This document shows, one piece after another, positions 6,492-11,899 of a DNA stretch of 11,899 bases (position 1 is the stretch's first letter; every line of letters starts with the position of its first letter). A program made the position numbers and the translations under genes. Below the pieces are notes generated by a model that was not told where the DNA came from, did not search any database, and was given only the letters and a program-made list of their open reading frames with translations. The stretch is from Candidatus Woesearchaeota archaeon (GTDB taxonomy: Archaea > Nanobdellota > Nanobdellia > Woesearchaeales > ARS49), in NCBI GenBank assembly GCA_016203345.1, contig JACQMZ010000072.1, positions 1 to 11,899 of the forward strand, read 5' to 3'.

Positions 6492-6512
6492 CGACTGGTG
6501 TGTTGTGGATAA

Positions 6513-6527
6513 GACTTATATATTTTT
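6513..6527. promoter_or_regulatory. Shared AT-rich TATA region between the divergent phosphatase and regulator genes
   Basis: GACTTATATATTTTT lies about 26 nt from the phosphatase ATG (6491, minus) and about 26 nt from the regulator ATG (6546, plus). The intergenic gap is only 54 nt. One TATATA core probably serves both directions, and the regulator is well placed to act on it if functional. Confidence 0.55.
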
Positions 6528-6545
6528 CTTAATATTTTTACATTA

Positions 6546-6849
6546 ATGGAAGACCTTCGCACGTTGGGCTTGAACAGGTATGAAGTGAGGATCTTTGTTG
6601 CAGCACGGCAGGCTTCCTGCGCGGAGAATTGCAGAGTTGTCAGGCGTGCCAGTGACTGCAGTGTATCCGCATGTGCAGCATCTTGTCTGTCAAGGTCTTG
6701 TGCAAGTGTTGGATGGAAAGATACAGGAGTATGAAGCTCTGCGTCCGTCGGTGTGTATTCCTGCGCTGATTGAACGCAGGCAGCGTGAACTCGCAAGTGT
6801 TCGCGAGTATGTAAACGAGTTAGAAAATATGATGGGCAACGTACCATAG
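6546..6849 (+). pseudogene. TrmB-family HTH transcriptional regulator, frame-disrupted
   Basis: The frame starting at ATG 6546 encodes MEDLRTLGLNRYEVRIFV, the classic first helix of TrmB-type winged helix proteins. It then loses homology at about 6593-6600. The next frame (+1) continues from 6595 with LLQHGRLPARRIAELSGVPV and the recognition helix and wing, through VDHL/QVLDGK-like segments and a C-terminal helix to the TAG at 6849. Joined, they give about 100 residues: a DNA-binding domain plus a short helix, with no sugar-binding domain. Restoring the usual IFVALLQHG would need about 8 bases; loss of one copy of a TTGTTGC-type direct repeat would explain it. A short form from TTG 6595, programmed shifting, or an assembly error are alternatives. 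Confidence 0.72.
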
Positions 6850-6870
6850 TTACGAAACAAGATAAAATGT

Positions 6871-6916
6871 GAATTTTGCTGAATGAGGACGCGAAGCGGC
6901 CGAATTCGCAAAATTC
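6871..6916 (+). repeat. Structured palindromic element, copy B
   Basis: The arms are GAATTTTGC (6871-6879), a bulged T (6880), GAAT (6881-6884), GA (6885-6886), GG-A-CGC, loop GAA, GCG-G-CC (6887-6901), GA (6902-6903), ATTC (6904-6907) and GCAAAATTC (6908-6916). Outer and middle stems are perfect; the inner stem has one A/G mismatch. It lies 21 nt after the stop of the HTH gene and 7 nt before the TATA box of the uS13 operon. Confidence 0.85.
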
Positions 6917-6923
6917 GCGTTAC

Positions 6924-6933
6924 CTTTATAAAT
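6924..6933 (+). promoter_or_regulatory. TATA box of the uS13-rpoD-uS9 operon
   Basis: CTTTATAAAT lies about 94 nt upstream of the uS13 ATG. With the usual spacing, transcription should begin near 6955, leaving a leader of about 67 nt. This is unlike the leaderless genes elsewhere in the window. Confidence 0.7.
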
Positions 6934-6954
6934 CCCCCATTATTCTGATCACCG

Positions 6955-7021
6955 TTAGCCCGAGTCCACGTCGTGGGCGATTGAGGGTGAGAATTGTTCA
7001 TTCTCAGGGCTGCACTACGAT
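6955..7021 (+). promoter_or_regulatory. Structured 5' leader of the ribosomal operon
   Basis: AGCCC (6957-6961) can pair with GGGCT (7007-7011), enclosing two hairpins: CCAC-GTC-GTGG (6966-6976) and TGAGAAT-TGTTC-ATTCTCA (6988-7006). The second hairpin abuts the closing stem and could stack on it. The competing pairing of GCCC (6958-6961) with GGGC (6975-6978) would disrupt the first hairpin. No Shine-Dalgarno precedes the ATG. An autoregulatory site for a ribosomal protein of the operon is plausible but unproven. Confidence 0.45.
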
Positions 7022-7522
7022 ATGCCAGAAACAAAGCCAGAGTCAAAACAGCCTGAACTGAAGTATCTTGTTCGTGTTGCAGATACAGATCTGAACGGCA
7101 AGTTGACGACAATGTACGCGCTTTCTCGGATTAAGGGTGTTGGAGTGATGTTTGCGAATGCAGTGTGCAGGACGACTGGAGTGAATGGTGCGGCTCGTAT
7201 TGGCATGTTGTCTGATGCGGATGTGAAAAAGTTGGATGATGCAGTGAGGAATCCTCAGTCTGCTGGCTTCCCGCGCTGGTTGTTGAACCGCAGGTTTGAG
7301 CCGGAAACAGGTGAGGATAAGCACGTGATCGGGACTGATTTGCAGTTCGCGACTGAGAATGATGTCAAGTTCATGAAGAAGACAAGGACGTACAAGGGTG
7401 TGCGTCACATGGCAGGACAGCCTGTGCGTGGCCAGCGGACAAGAAGCAATTTCCGCGCTAACAAGGGTAAAGTTATGGGCGTGAAGGTGTCGACTGGTGC
7501 GAAGAAGGGAGGCAAGACGTAA
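7022..7522 (+). CDS. rps13: Ribosomal protein uS13 (S13)
   Basis: This is a 166-residue head protein of the small subunit that contacts P-site tRNA and the B1 bridges. After a short hydrophilic N-terminal extension (MPETKPESKQ) the domain begins with YLVRVADTDLNG, followed by the helix-hairpin-helix region SRIKGVG. The signature RTYKGVRHMAGQPVRGQRT (about 122-140) and a basic tail come next. Length is typical of archaeal uS13. It opens the operon; its TAA shares one base with the ATG of uS4. Confidence 0.98.
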   Translation: MPETKPESKQPELKYLVRVADTDLNGKLTTMYALSRIKGVGVMFANAVCRTTGVNGAARIGMLSDADVKKLDDAVRNPQSAGFPRWLLNRRFEPETGEDKHVIGTDLQFATENDVKFMKKTRTYKGVRHMAGQPVRGQRTRSNFRANKGKVMGVKVSTGAKKGGKT

Positions 7523-8097
7523 TGGGCGATCCGAAAAAGAATAGGAAAAAGCATGATAGGCCGTTGCACCCATGGCGAAAGGAGCGCATCGATGCAGAAA
7601 AGAGTCTGGTGAAGCAGTATGGTTTGAAGAACAAGAGGGAAGTGTGGCAGATGGCTGCCGTGTTGAGAAGTATTCGTGATCAGGCTAAGAATTTGATTGC
7701 CGCGCGTGGTGTGCAGGCTGAGCGCGAGCGGGGTTTGTTGTTGAGCAGGCTTGCCCGGCTTGGGTTGGTAAGCGCAAGTGCAAAGTTGGATGACGTGTTG
7801 GGTTTGACGTTGAATAATATTCTTGATCGCCGGTTGCAGACTGTGGTGGTGAGAAAGGGTTTGGCGAAGACCATGAACCAGTCGCGGCAGTTTATCGTGC
7901 ACACGCATATCGTGGTGAAGGATAAGACTATCACAAGGCCGAGTTATTTGGTGCCAAATACTGAAGAGCCTTTGATCGTGTTTAGTCAGGCGTCGAAGCT
8001 GGCAAGTGTTGATCATCCGGTGAGGGCGCCGCCTGCAGGCAAGTCTTCAGCAAAAGTTGAAGTGGTGAAGGAAGAACCTAAGGTGAAATCTGCATGA
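7522..8097 (+). CDS. rps4: Ribosomal protein uS4 (archaeal S4)
   Basis: This is a 191-residue primary 16S rRNA-binding protein. It starts with the archaeal signature MGDPKKNRKKHDRPLHPW and carries the S4 RNA-binding domain at about 102-150 (LDRRLQ, then RQFIVHTHIVV). The C-terminal 25 residues are an Ala/Pro/Lys/Glu-rich tail that is probably disordered and lineage-specific. The ATG overlaps the uS13 stop by one base, and its own TGA lies in an ATGA overlap with uS11, so translation is tightly coupled. Confidence 0.98.
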   Translation: MGDPKKNRKKHDRPLHPWRKERIDAEKSLVKQYGLKNKREVWQMAAVLRSIRDQAKNLIAARGVQAERERGLLLSRLARLGLVSASAKLDDVLGLTLNNILDRRLQTVVVRKGLAKTMNQSRQFIVHTHIVVKDKTITRPSYLVPNTEEPLIVFSQASKLASVDHPVRAPPAGKSSAKVEVVKEEPKVKSA

Positions 8098-8492
8098 GGA
8101 ATGATAATACGCGGTGGGCGCTGGCGCACATTTTTGCTTCTTATAATGACACGATTATTCATATCACTGACGTGACTGGCACGGAAACGCTTGCTGTTGC
8201 GTCTGGTGGCATGGTGGTGAAGGCAGATCGTATGGAGAGTTCGCCGACTGCTGCTATGCTTGCCGCGAAAAAGGCTGCGGAGATTGCGCTGGAAAAGGGC
8301 GTGCAGGGAATTCACGTGCGTGTGCGTGCTCCTGGCGGTCATAACGGTCCTCATAATCCTGGTCCTGGCGCGCAGGCGGCTATTCGTGCGTTGTCTCGTA
8401 TGGGTTTGCGTATTGGCATTATTGAGGATGTTACTCCTATTCCGCATGGCGGGTGCAGGAAAAAGGGCGGCAAGCGTGGGCGGAGGGTGTAA
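8094..8492 (+). CDS. rps11: Ribosomal protein uS11 (S11)
   Basis: This is a 132-residue platform protein of the small subunit. Recognisable segments are ALAHIFASYNDTIIHITDVTG near the N-terminus, VRAPGGHNGPHNPGPGAQAA and the end IEDVTPIPHGGCRKKGGKRG, whose basic tail contacts rRNA. It starts in an ATGA overlap with uS4 and is followed two bases later by rpoD. Confidence 0.98.
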   Translation: MRNDNTRWALAHIFASYNDTIIHITDVTGTETLAVASGGMVVKADRMESSPTAAMLAAKKAAEIALEKGVQGIHVRVRAPGGHNGPHNPGPGAQAAIRALSRMGLRIGIIEDVTPIPHGGCRKKGGKRGRRV

Positions 8493-8494
8493 TC

Positions 8495-9316
8495 ATGGCA
8501 GTTGAATTGGTGAGCAAGGACAAGCATCGGGTGGAGTTCATGTTGACTGACGCGAATGCTGTGGTGGCGAATACGTTGCGTCGTTTGATTATGGAGCATG
8601 TGCCGGTGATGGCGATTGATGAAGTGGAGTTTCACAAGAATAGTAGCGTGTTGTATGACGAGATTGTCGCGCACAGGCTTGGCTTGTTGGCGTTGAAGAG
8701 TGATTTGGAATCGTATAACGTGAAGAGTCAGTGCGCGTGCAAGGGTGAGGGTTGTGCGCGGTGTCAGGTGACATTGAGTTTGAAGGCGAAGGGCCCGTGC
8801 ACAGTGTATGCTGGCGAGATGGAATGTAAGGATCCTAAGATTAAGCCTGTTCATGCAAAGACGCCGATTGTGAAGTTGTTGAAGGGTCAGGAACTGGAAT
8901 TTATCGCTACTGCGCGTCTTGGGTTTGGGGCGGAGCACGTGAAGTGGACAAGCGCGTTGGCGTGGTATAAGCACAAGCCGTTGATCACGATTAATGAAAA
9001 GAAAAATTCGAATCCGGATGCGTGCGCCCAGTCGTGTCCGGTGGACGTGTATGGCGTGAAGGATGGTAAGCTCGCGGTTAACAAGAAGAATCACCTCAGG
9101 TGTCACCTCTGCATGGCATGTGTTGATGTGGCGGCAAATGAATCCGTTACGGTGGAAAAGAGCCCGAACGAGTTTGTGTTTTATCTCGAGCCGTGGGGCC
9201 AGTTGAGCCCGCAGGAAATTATTGAGACTGCTGTCCATTCCTTCCAGGCCATGCTGAAAAGCATGGAGGAGAAGTTGAAAGAAGCAGGGGTGGCAGAGCC
9301 TGGTCAAATGCGCTAG
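8495..9316 (+). CDS. rpoD: RNA polymerase subunit D (Rpo3/Rpb3-like) with Fe-S cysteines
   Basis: This 273-residue subunit dimerises with Rpo11 and nucleates polymerase assembly. The start is ATG 8495, 2 nt after uS11. The dimerisation core MLTDANAVVANTLRRLIMEH is near the N-terminus. Four cysteines at 80, 82, 87 and 90 (CACKGEGCARC) look metal-binding. The ferredoxin-like insertion has C177, C181-P, then C203-x2-C206-x2-C209, matching the single [4Fe-4S] site of Sulfolobus RpoD (C183, C203, C206, C209; from memory). The second ferredoxin site is absent. The final 11 codons, including the TAG, are inside the tRNA-Leu gene (9284-9369). Confidence 0.97.
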   Translation: MAVELVSKDKHRVEFMLTDANAVVANTLRRLIMEHVPVMAIDEVEFHKNSSVLYDEIVAHRLGLLALKSDLESYNVKSQCACKGEGCARCQVTLSLKAKGPCTVYAGEMECKDPKIKPVHAKTPIVKLLKGQELEFIATARLGFGAEHVKWTSALAWYKHKPLITINEKKNSNPDACAQSCPVDVYGVKDGKLAVNKKNHLRCHLCMACVDVAANESVTVEKSPNEFVFYLEPWGQLSPQEIIETAVHSFQAMLKSMEEKLKEAGVAEPGQMR

Positions 9317-9369
9317 GTTGAGGGCCTAGTCCCTTAGTGGGTGCGAGGGTTCAAATCCCTTCCCCTGCA
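9284..9369 (+). tRNA. tRNA-Leu (anticodon GAG)
   Basis: This is an 86-nt class II tRNA. The acceptor GCAGGGG (9284-9290) pairs with CCCCTGC (9362-9368), with discriminator A73 as leucine requires. The D stem is GCA/TGC, the anticodon stem CTAGG/CCTAG with loop TTGAGGG, the variable arm CCC-TTAG-TGGG, and the T arm GAGGG-TTCAAAT-CCCTT. CCA is not encoded and there is no intron. It overlaps the 3' end of rpoD by 33 nt and sits 7 nt before eL18. A leucine tRNA at the head of the eL18-uL13-uS9 group is known from Haloarcula and Methanococcus operons, so the placement is conserved. Confidence 0.96.
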
Positions 9370-9376
9370 TACGCAC

Positions 9377-9739
9377 ATGGTAAGAACTGGTCCGACAAAT
9401 GAACACGTGCAGGCGCTGGTGTTGGCGCTGCGGAAAGAGTCGAGTACTGTGAAGAATGCGCTGTGGGATCGCGTTGCTGATGATTTGGAAAAGGCTACAC
9501 GTCAGCGTCGGGAAGTGAATTTGTCTCGGCTTGCGAGGTATACGAAGCCGAATGAGACTGTTGTTGTGCCAGGCAAAGTGTTGGGTGCTGGCCAGTTGTC
9601 GCACGCGTTGGTTGTTGCGGCGTTGGGTTTTTCAGGGAATGCGCGGTTGCAGATTGAGAAGGCTTCAGGGAAGGCGTTGTCAATTGCTGATTTGGTGAAG
9701 CAAAACCCGAAAGGGGCAAATGTGAGGATTATTGGGTAA
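9377..9739 (+). CDS. rpl18e: Ribosomal protein eL18 (archaeal L18e)
   Basis: This is a 120-residue large-subunit protein. The start is the ATG at 9377; a longer frame from 9341 would read through the tRNA. Typical segments are VRTGPTNEHVQALVLALRKE at the N-terminus, VNLSRLARYT, the PGKVLGAGQLSH motif, and an end in GANVRIIG. Its mRNA 5' end may be created by tRNA processing just upstream. One base separates its stop from uL13. Confidence 0.97.
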   Translation: MVRTGPTNEHVQALVLALRKESSTVKNALWDRVADDLEKATRQRREVNLSRLARYTKPNETVVVPGKVLGAGQLSHALVVAALGFSGNARLQIEKASGKALSIADLVKQNPKGANVRIIG

Positions 9740-9740
9740 C

Positions 9741-10172
9741 ATGGCAGAAATTCTTCATGTTGATGCGTCGAATGCTGTCGTTGGTAGGCTGGCGAGTTTT
9801 GTGGCAAAGCAGGCGTTGCTCGGCAGGAGGGTGAACGTGTTCAATTGCGAGGCGGCCATTATCAGCGGCAACCCGCAGTATACTTTTGACAGGTATCATC
9901 ATTTTATTGCAGACACTGGCCAGCCTTTTAGGGGTCCGTATTATCCGAGATTGGCTGACCGATTTGTGAGGCGTATGATTAGGGGCATGGTTCCGTTCAG
10001 GCAGGCGCGGGGGCAGGAAGCGTTTGACAGGATCATGTGTTATATTGGTGTTCCTGTTAAGTTTAAGGATGTGAAGTTGCAGAAAGTTGGTGGTGCTGAC
10101 TCTGCTCAGCTGGCAACAGTGAAAAGGATAACGATTAAGGATTTGATTTATAAGTTGGGAGGACGGCTATGA
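9741..10172 (+). CDS. rpl13: Ribosomal protein uL13 (L13)
   Basis: This is a 143-residue large-subunit protein. The N-terminus is VDASNAVVGRLASFVAKQAL, and the family signature RRMIRGMVPFRQARGQEAF lies at about 77-95. ATG 9741 is preferred over an upstream TTG at 9732 that would overlap eL18. Its stop overlaps the uS9 ATG (ATGA). Confidence 0.97.
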   Translation: MAEILHVDASNAVVGRLASFVAKQALLGRRVNVFNCEAAIISGNPQYTFDRYHHFIADTGQPFRGPYYPRLADRFVRRMIRGMVPFRQARGQEAFDRIMCYIGVPVKFKDVKLQKVGGADSAQLATVKRITIKDLIYKLGGRL

Positions 10173-10564
10173 AAATCATCGTGACAAGCGGTAAACGCAA
10201 GACTGCGACGGCTAAGGCAGTCGTGCGTCCTGGTGCAGGGATTGTGCGGGTGAATGGTCATTTGTTGTCAACGTACGAGCCGGAGTTGTACAGGTTGAAA
10301 TTGCAGGAGCCGTTGTTGATTGCAGGTGATGCCTCGTCTGGGGTGAATATTGATGTGAGTGTTGAAGGTGGCGGCATCGCGAGCCAGACTGAATCGTGTC
10401 GTCTTGCGATTGCGCGGGCGCTGGTCGCGACTGACAAGAAGTTGCAGAAGCAGTTCTTGGACTATGACCGCACGCTGTTGGTTGCTGACGTTAGGCGCAA
10501 GGAAACGCACAAGCCAAACTGTCATGGCAAGGCGCGTGCGAAAAGGCAGAAGAGCTACAGATAA
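10169..10564 (+). CDS. rps9: Ribosomal protein uS9 (S9)
   Basis: This is a 131-residue small-subunit head protein. The N-terminal SGKRKTATAKAVVRPGAGIV, the middle VEGGGIASQTE and the conserved tail KARAKRQKSYR, which reaches the P-site tRNA, are all intact. It is the last gene of the ribosomal operon here. In many archaea rpoN would follow next; instead a PhzF-like gene begins 22 nt downstream. Confidence 0.97.
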   Translation: MKIIVTSGKRKTATAKAVVRPGAGIVRVNGHLLSTYEPELYRLKLQEPLLIAGDASSGVNIDVSVEGGGIASQTESCRLAIARALVATDKKLQKQFLDYDRTLLVADVRRKETHKPNCHGKARAKRQKSYR

Positions 10565-10586
10565 AAGTAGCAGTGGTGTGGTCGCT

Positions 10587-11427
10587 ATGGTTTTTGTCTA
10601 CTTTGTGAACGCATTCGCCAAGACTCCTGAGGGTGGAAATCCTGCAGGTGTGTGTCTTGAGAAAGGGTTGTCTGACGCGCATATGCAGAGGATTGCCGCA
10701 GATGTTGGCTTTTCTGAAACTGCATTCGTGATGCCGTCAAGTAAGGCTGATTATCGCGTTCGGTTTTTCACTCCTTTTACCGAAGTTGCCTTGTGCGGGC
10801 ATGCAACGATTGCCGCGTATCACTTCATGCGTGAGAATGGGCAGGTCGTGCCTGGGAAGTATACTCAGGAAACTAAAGCAGGGGTTCTGGCTATAGAGGT
10901 TGAAAAAAATGCAGTGTGGATGGATCAGAATCCACCGCAGTATCTGGGAGTATTGGACAGATCCGTATCGTCTTGGCTTGAAAGGGTGTGACCTTGCTGA
11001 TTTTCCTGTGGAGGTTGTTGATACAGCTGAACCCACTATTCTTTTGCCGGTGAAATCGCTCGATACGCTGTTGCGCGCCAGGCCTGATGAGCAAAAGATT
11101 CTAGACTTGACTGGACAGTTCCATAACAACTTGTTGTATGCCTTCTCTTGTGAGACCTTGCATAGTTCCACTGCACAAGGCAGGATGTTTGCGCCAAACA
11201 TCGGCATTCCTGAGGAGTCTGCAACTGGATTGGCAAATGGTGCGCTTGCGTGTTATTTGTACAGGCATAAGGTAGCTGGGACAGCAGGATTGGTTTTTGA
11301 GCAGGGTTACGTTATGAACAGGCCATCAGAGGTGTTAGCACGCCTTGAAGTGGATGGCAGGGAAATTCGCAGGGTATCAGTTGGAGGCTCAGCGATTGTG
11401 GTAGGCGAATGCGATATCACGCCGTAG
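10587..11427 (+). pseudogene. PhzF-family epimerase/isomerase-like gene with a frameshift
   Basis: The first frame (ATG 10587 to TGA 10991) gives MVFVYFVNAFAKTPEGGNPA, the SET segment with the presumed catalytic Glu (GFSETAFV), FFTPFTEVALCGHATIAA, and QNPPQY. Homology then switches to the +1 frame, from about 10963, with DPYRLGLKGCDLADFPVEVV. It continues through the C-terminal signature GIPEESATGLANGALACYLY to TAG 11427. Removing one base near 10960-10963 (GAC-A-GAT) would restore a protein of about 279 residues, the normal PhzF length. Both halves retain all family motifs, so the lesion is recent, an assembly error, or a programmed shift. The family includes isomerases of diverse small molecules; substrate is unknown. 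Its position between uS9 and rpoN is foreign to the cluster. Confidence 0.85.
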
Positions 11428-11450
11428 AGTTCTCACCACGCCCATCACCC

Positions 11451-11494
11451 GAATTTTGCTGAACGAGGCTCAAAGAGCCGAGTTCGCAAAATTC
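11451..11494 (+). repeat. Structured palindromic element, copy C
   Basis: The arms are GAATTTTGC (11451-11459), a bulged T (11460), GAAC (11461-11464), GA (11465-11466), GGCTC-AAA-GAGCC (11467-11479), GA (11480-11481), GTTC (11482-11485) and GCAAAATTC (11486-11494). All 18 pairs are Watson-Crick, and GA opposite GA can form tandem sheared pairs. It lies 23 nt after the PhzF-like stop and about 6 nt before the rpoN TATA box. Confidence 0.88.
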
Positions 11495-11498
11495 GCAA

Positions 11499-11508
11499 GG
11501 TTTAAAAA
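11499..11508 (+). promoter_or_regulatory. TATA box of rpoN
   Basis: GGTTTAAAAA is centred about 26-27 nt upstream of the rpoN ATG (11531), implying a leaderless mRNA. rpoN therefore has its own promoter, separate from the ribosomal operon. Confidence 0.65.
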
Positions 11509-11530
11509 GCGCTTCGTTCTGTGAAATGTC

Positions 11531-11728
11531 ATGATTATTCCTGTGCGTTGCTGGAGTTGTGGCAAGCCTCTTGCTCATTTGTGGGAGGAATACTGTGAAA
11601 GGACTGGCAAGGGCGAGAAGGCCAAGGATGTTATGGACAGTTTGAAGTTGGAACGGTATTGTTGCCGCACGATGATTTTAGGCCAGATTGATTTGATTGA
11701 CACTGCTGCGCAGTTTAAGAAAGTCTAA
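11531..11728 (+). CDS. rpoN: RNA polymerase subunit N (Rpo10/Rpb10-like)
   Basis: This is a 65-residue zinc-binding subunit of the polymerase assembly platform with RpoD and RpoL. The family hallmark is complete: IPVRCWSCGKPL (C7, C10), and ERYCCRTMIL with adjacent C44-C45, which together bind one zinc. Length is standard. A gene start follows 2 nt after its stop. Confidence 0.97.
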   Translation: MIIPVRCWSCGKPLAHLWEEYCERTGKGEKAKDVMDSLKLERYCCRTMILGQIDLIDTAAQFKKV

Positions 11729-11730
11729 TT

Positions 11731-11899
11731 ATGCCGACGTTTGTTATTGAACATCTTGAGCCGAAAGTTTTCCAGTGGTGTGTTCTTGAATATCGTCATA
11801 TTTCTCAGATTGTGGGAAAGGAGAATTTGTGGTTTACGAATGCTTCACTGCCTGCCTCGTCTTCTCGGCTGGCAAAATTTGGTAAAGTGTTTCAGGAAA
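11731..11899 (+). CDS. DUF431/Sfm1-like SPOUT methyltransferase, N-terminal part (runs off window)
   Basis: The ATG at 11731, 2 nt after the rpoN stop, opens a frame continuing past the window edge (56 codons visible). The start MPTFVIEHLEPKVFQWCVLE and then YRHISQIVGKENLWF closely recalls the beginning of yeast Sfm1 (IEHME-x-x-F-x-x-W-x-x-LEY-x-x-I-x-x-x-VG-x-x-N). Sfm1 is a SPOUT-fold enzyme that methylates an arginine of ribosomal protein uS3. Archaeal members of this family are essentially uncharacterised. The SAM-binding knot lies outside the window, so the assignment rests on the N-terminus only. Confidence 0.6.
   Translation, partial: MPTFVIEHLEPKVFQWCVLEYRHISQIVGKENLWFTNASLPASSSRLAKFGKVFQE

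Noticed and set aside
3738..11494. Palindromes as k-turns or C/D-box sRNAs
   Set aside because: The tandem GA lacks the adjacent 3-nt bulge of a k-turn, and no paired C (RUGAUGA) and D (CUGA) boxes with guides are present.
3738..11494. Palindromes as bacterial-type intrinsic terminators
   Set aside because: None is followed by a T-run on the plus strand; copies B and C are followed by TATA boxes instead.
1..11899. CRISPR array, insertion sequence or transposase
   Set aside because: No regularly spaced direct repeats, no transposase motifs and no terminal inverted repeats flanking an ORF were seen.

Overview
The window is a stretch of an archaeal chromosome, most likely from a small-genome DPANN-type archaeon (Woesearchaeota-like is my best guess; the phylum is inference). 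The archaeal assignment is firm. There are archaeal-type uS13-uS4-uS11-RpoD and eL18-uL13-uS9 clusters, RpoN (Rpb10), a homodimer-type NAC, a Sec61-beta, a type A RNase P RNA, TATA-box promoters about 26-30 nt upstream of mostly leaderless genes, and a tRNA-His with a bulge-helix-bulge intron. DNA gyrase is also present, as in many archaea that acquired it from bacteria.

Layout: (1) 2-2509 is the 3' part of gyrA. The first 438 bases are the C-terminal end of an intein inserted directly after the catalytic tyrosine site. It overlaps a THUMP-type RNA methyltransferase gene (2506-3564) whose catalytic motifs look degenerate. (2) 3565-3940 holds a possible small minus-strand ORF, a structured palindrome and an intron-containing tRNA-His. 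(3) 3971-5490 is a minus-strand block: Sec61-beta, NAC, then an operon of a helical soluble protein of unknown function and a four-helix membrane protein. (4) 5575-5962 is RNase P RNA (plus strand) with its T-run terminator. It converges with a 5'(3')-deoxyribonucleotidase-like HAD gene (minus). (5) 6546-6849 is a TrmB-type HTH regulator broken by a frameshift. (6) 6924-10564 is the large ribosomal/RNA polymerase operon, uS13-uS4-uS11-rpoD-tRNA-Leu(GAG)-eL18-uL13-uS9, with a foldable leader and with the tRNA overlapping the end of rpoD. (7) 10587-11427 is a PhzF-family gene with a frameshift, lying between uS9 and rpoN. (8) 11531-11899 is rpoN and the start of a DUF431/Sfm1-like SPOUT methyltransferase.

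The most unusual signal is a dispersed structured element present three times (3738-3782, 6871-6916, 11451-11494). All copies have the same orientation. Each has a 9-bp outer stem, a bulged T, a 4-bp GAAY/RTTC stem, a tandem GA-type internal loop, and a variable inner hairpin. Paired positions differ between copies by compensatory changes, so the fold rather than the sequence is conserved. Two copies lie 21 and 23 nt after the stop codons of the two frame-disrupted genes and just before the TATA box of the next transcription unit.
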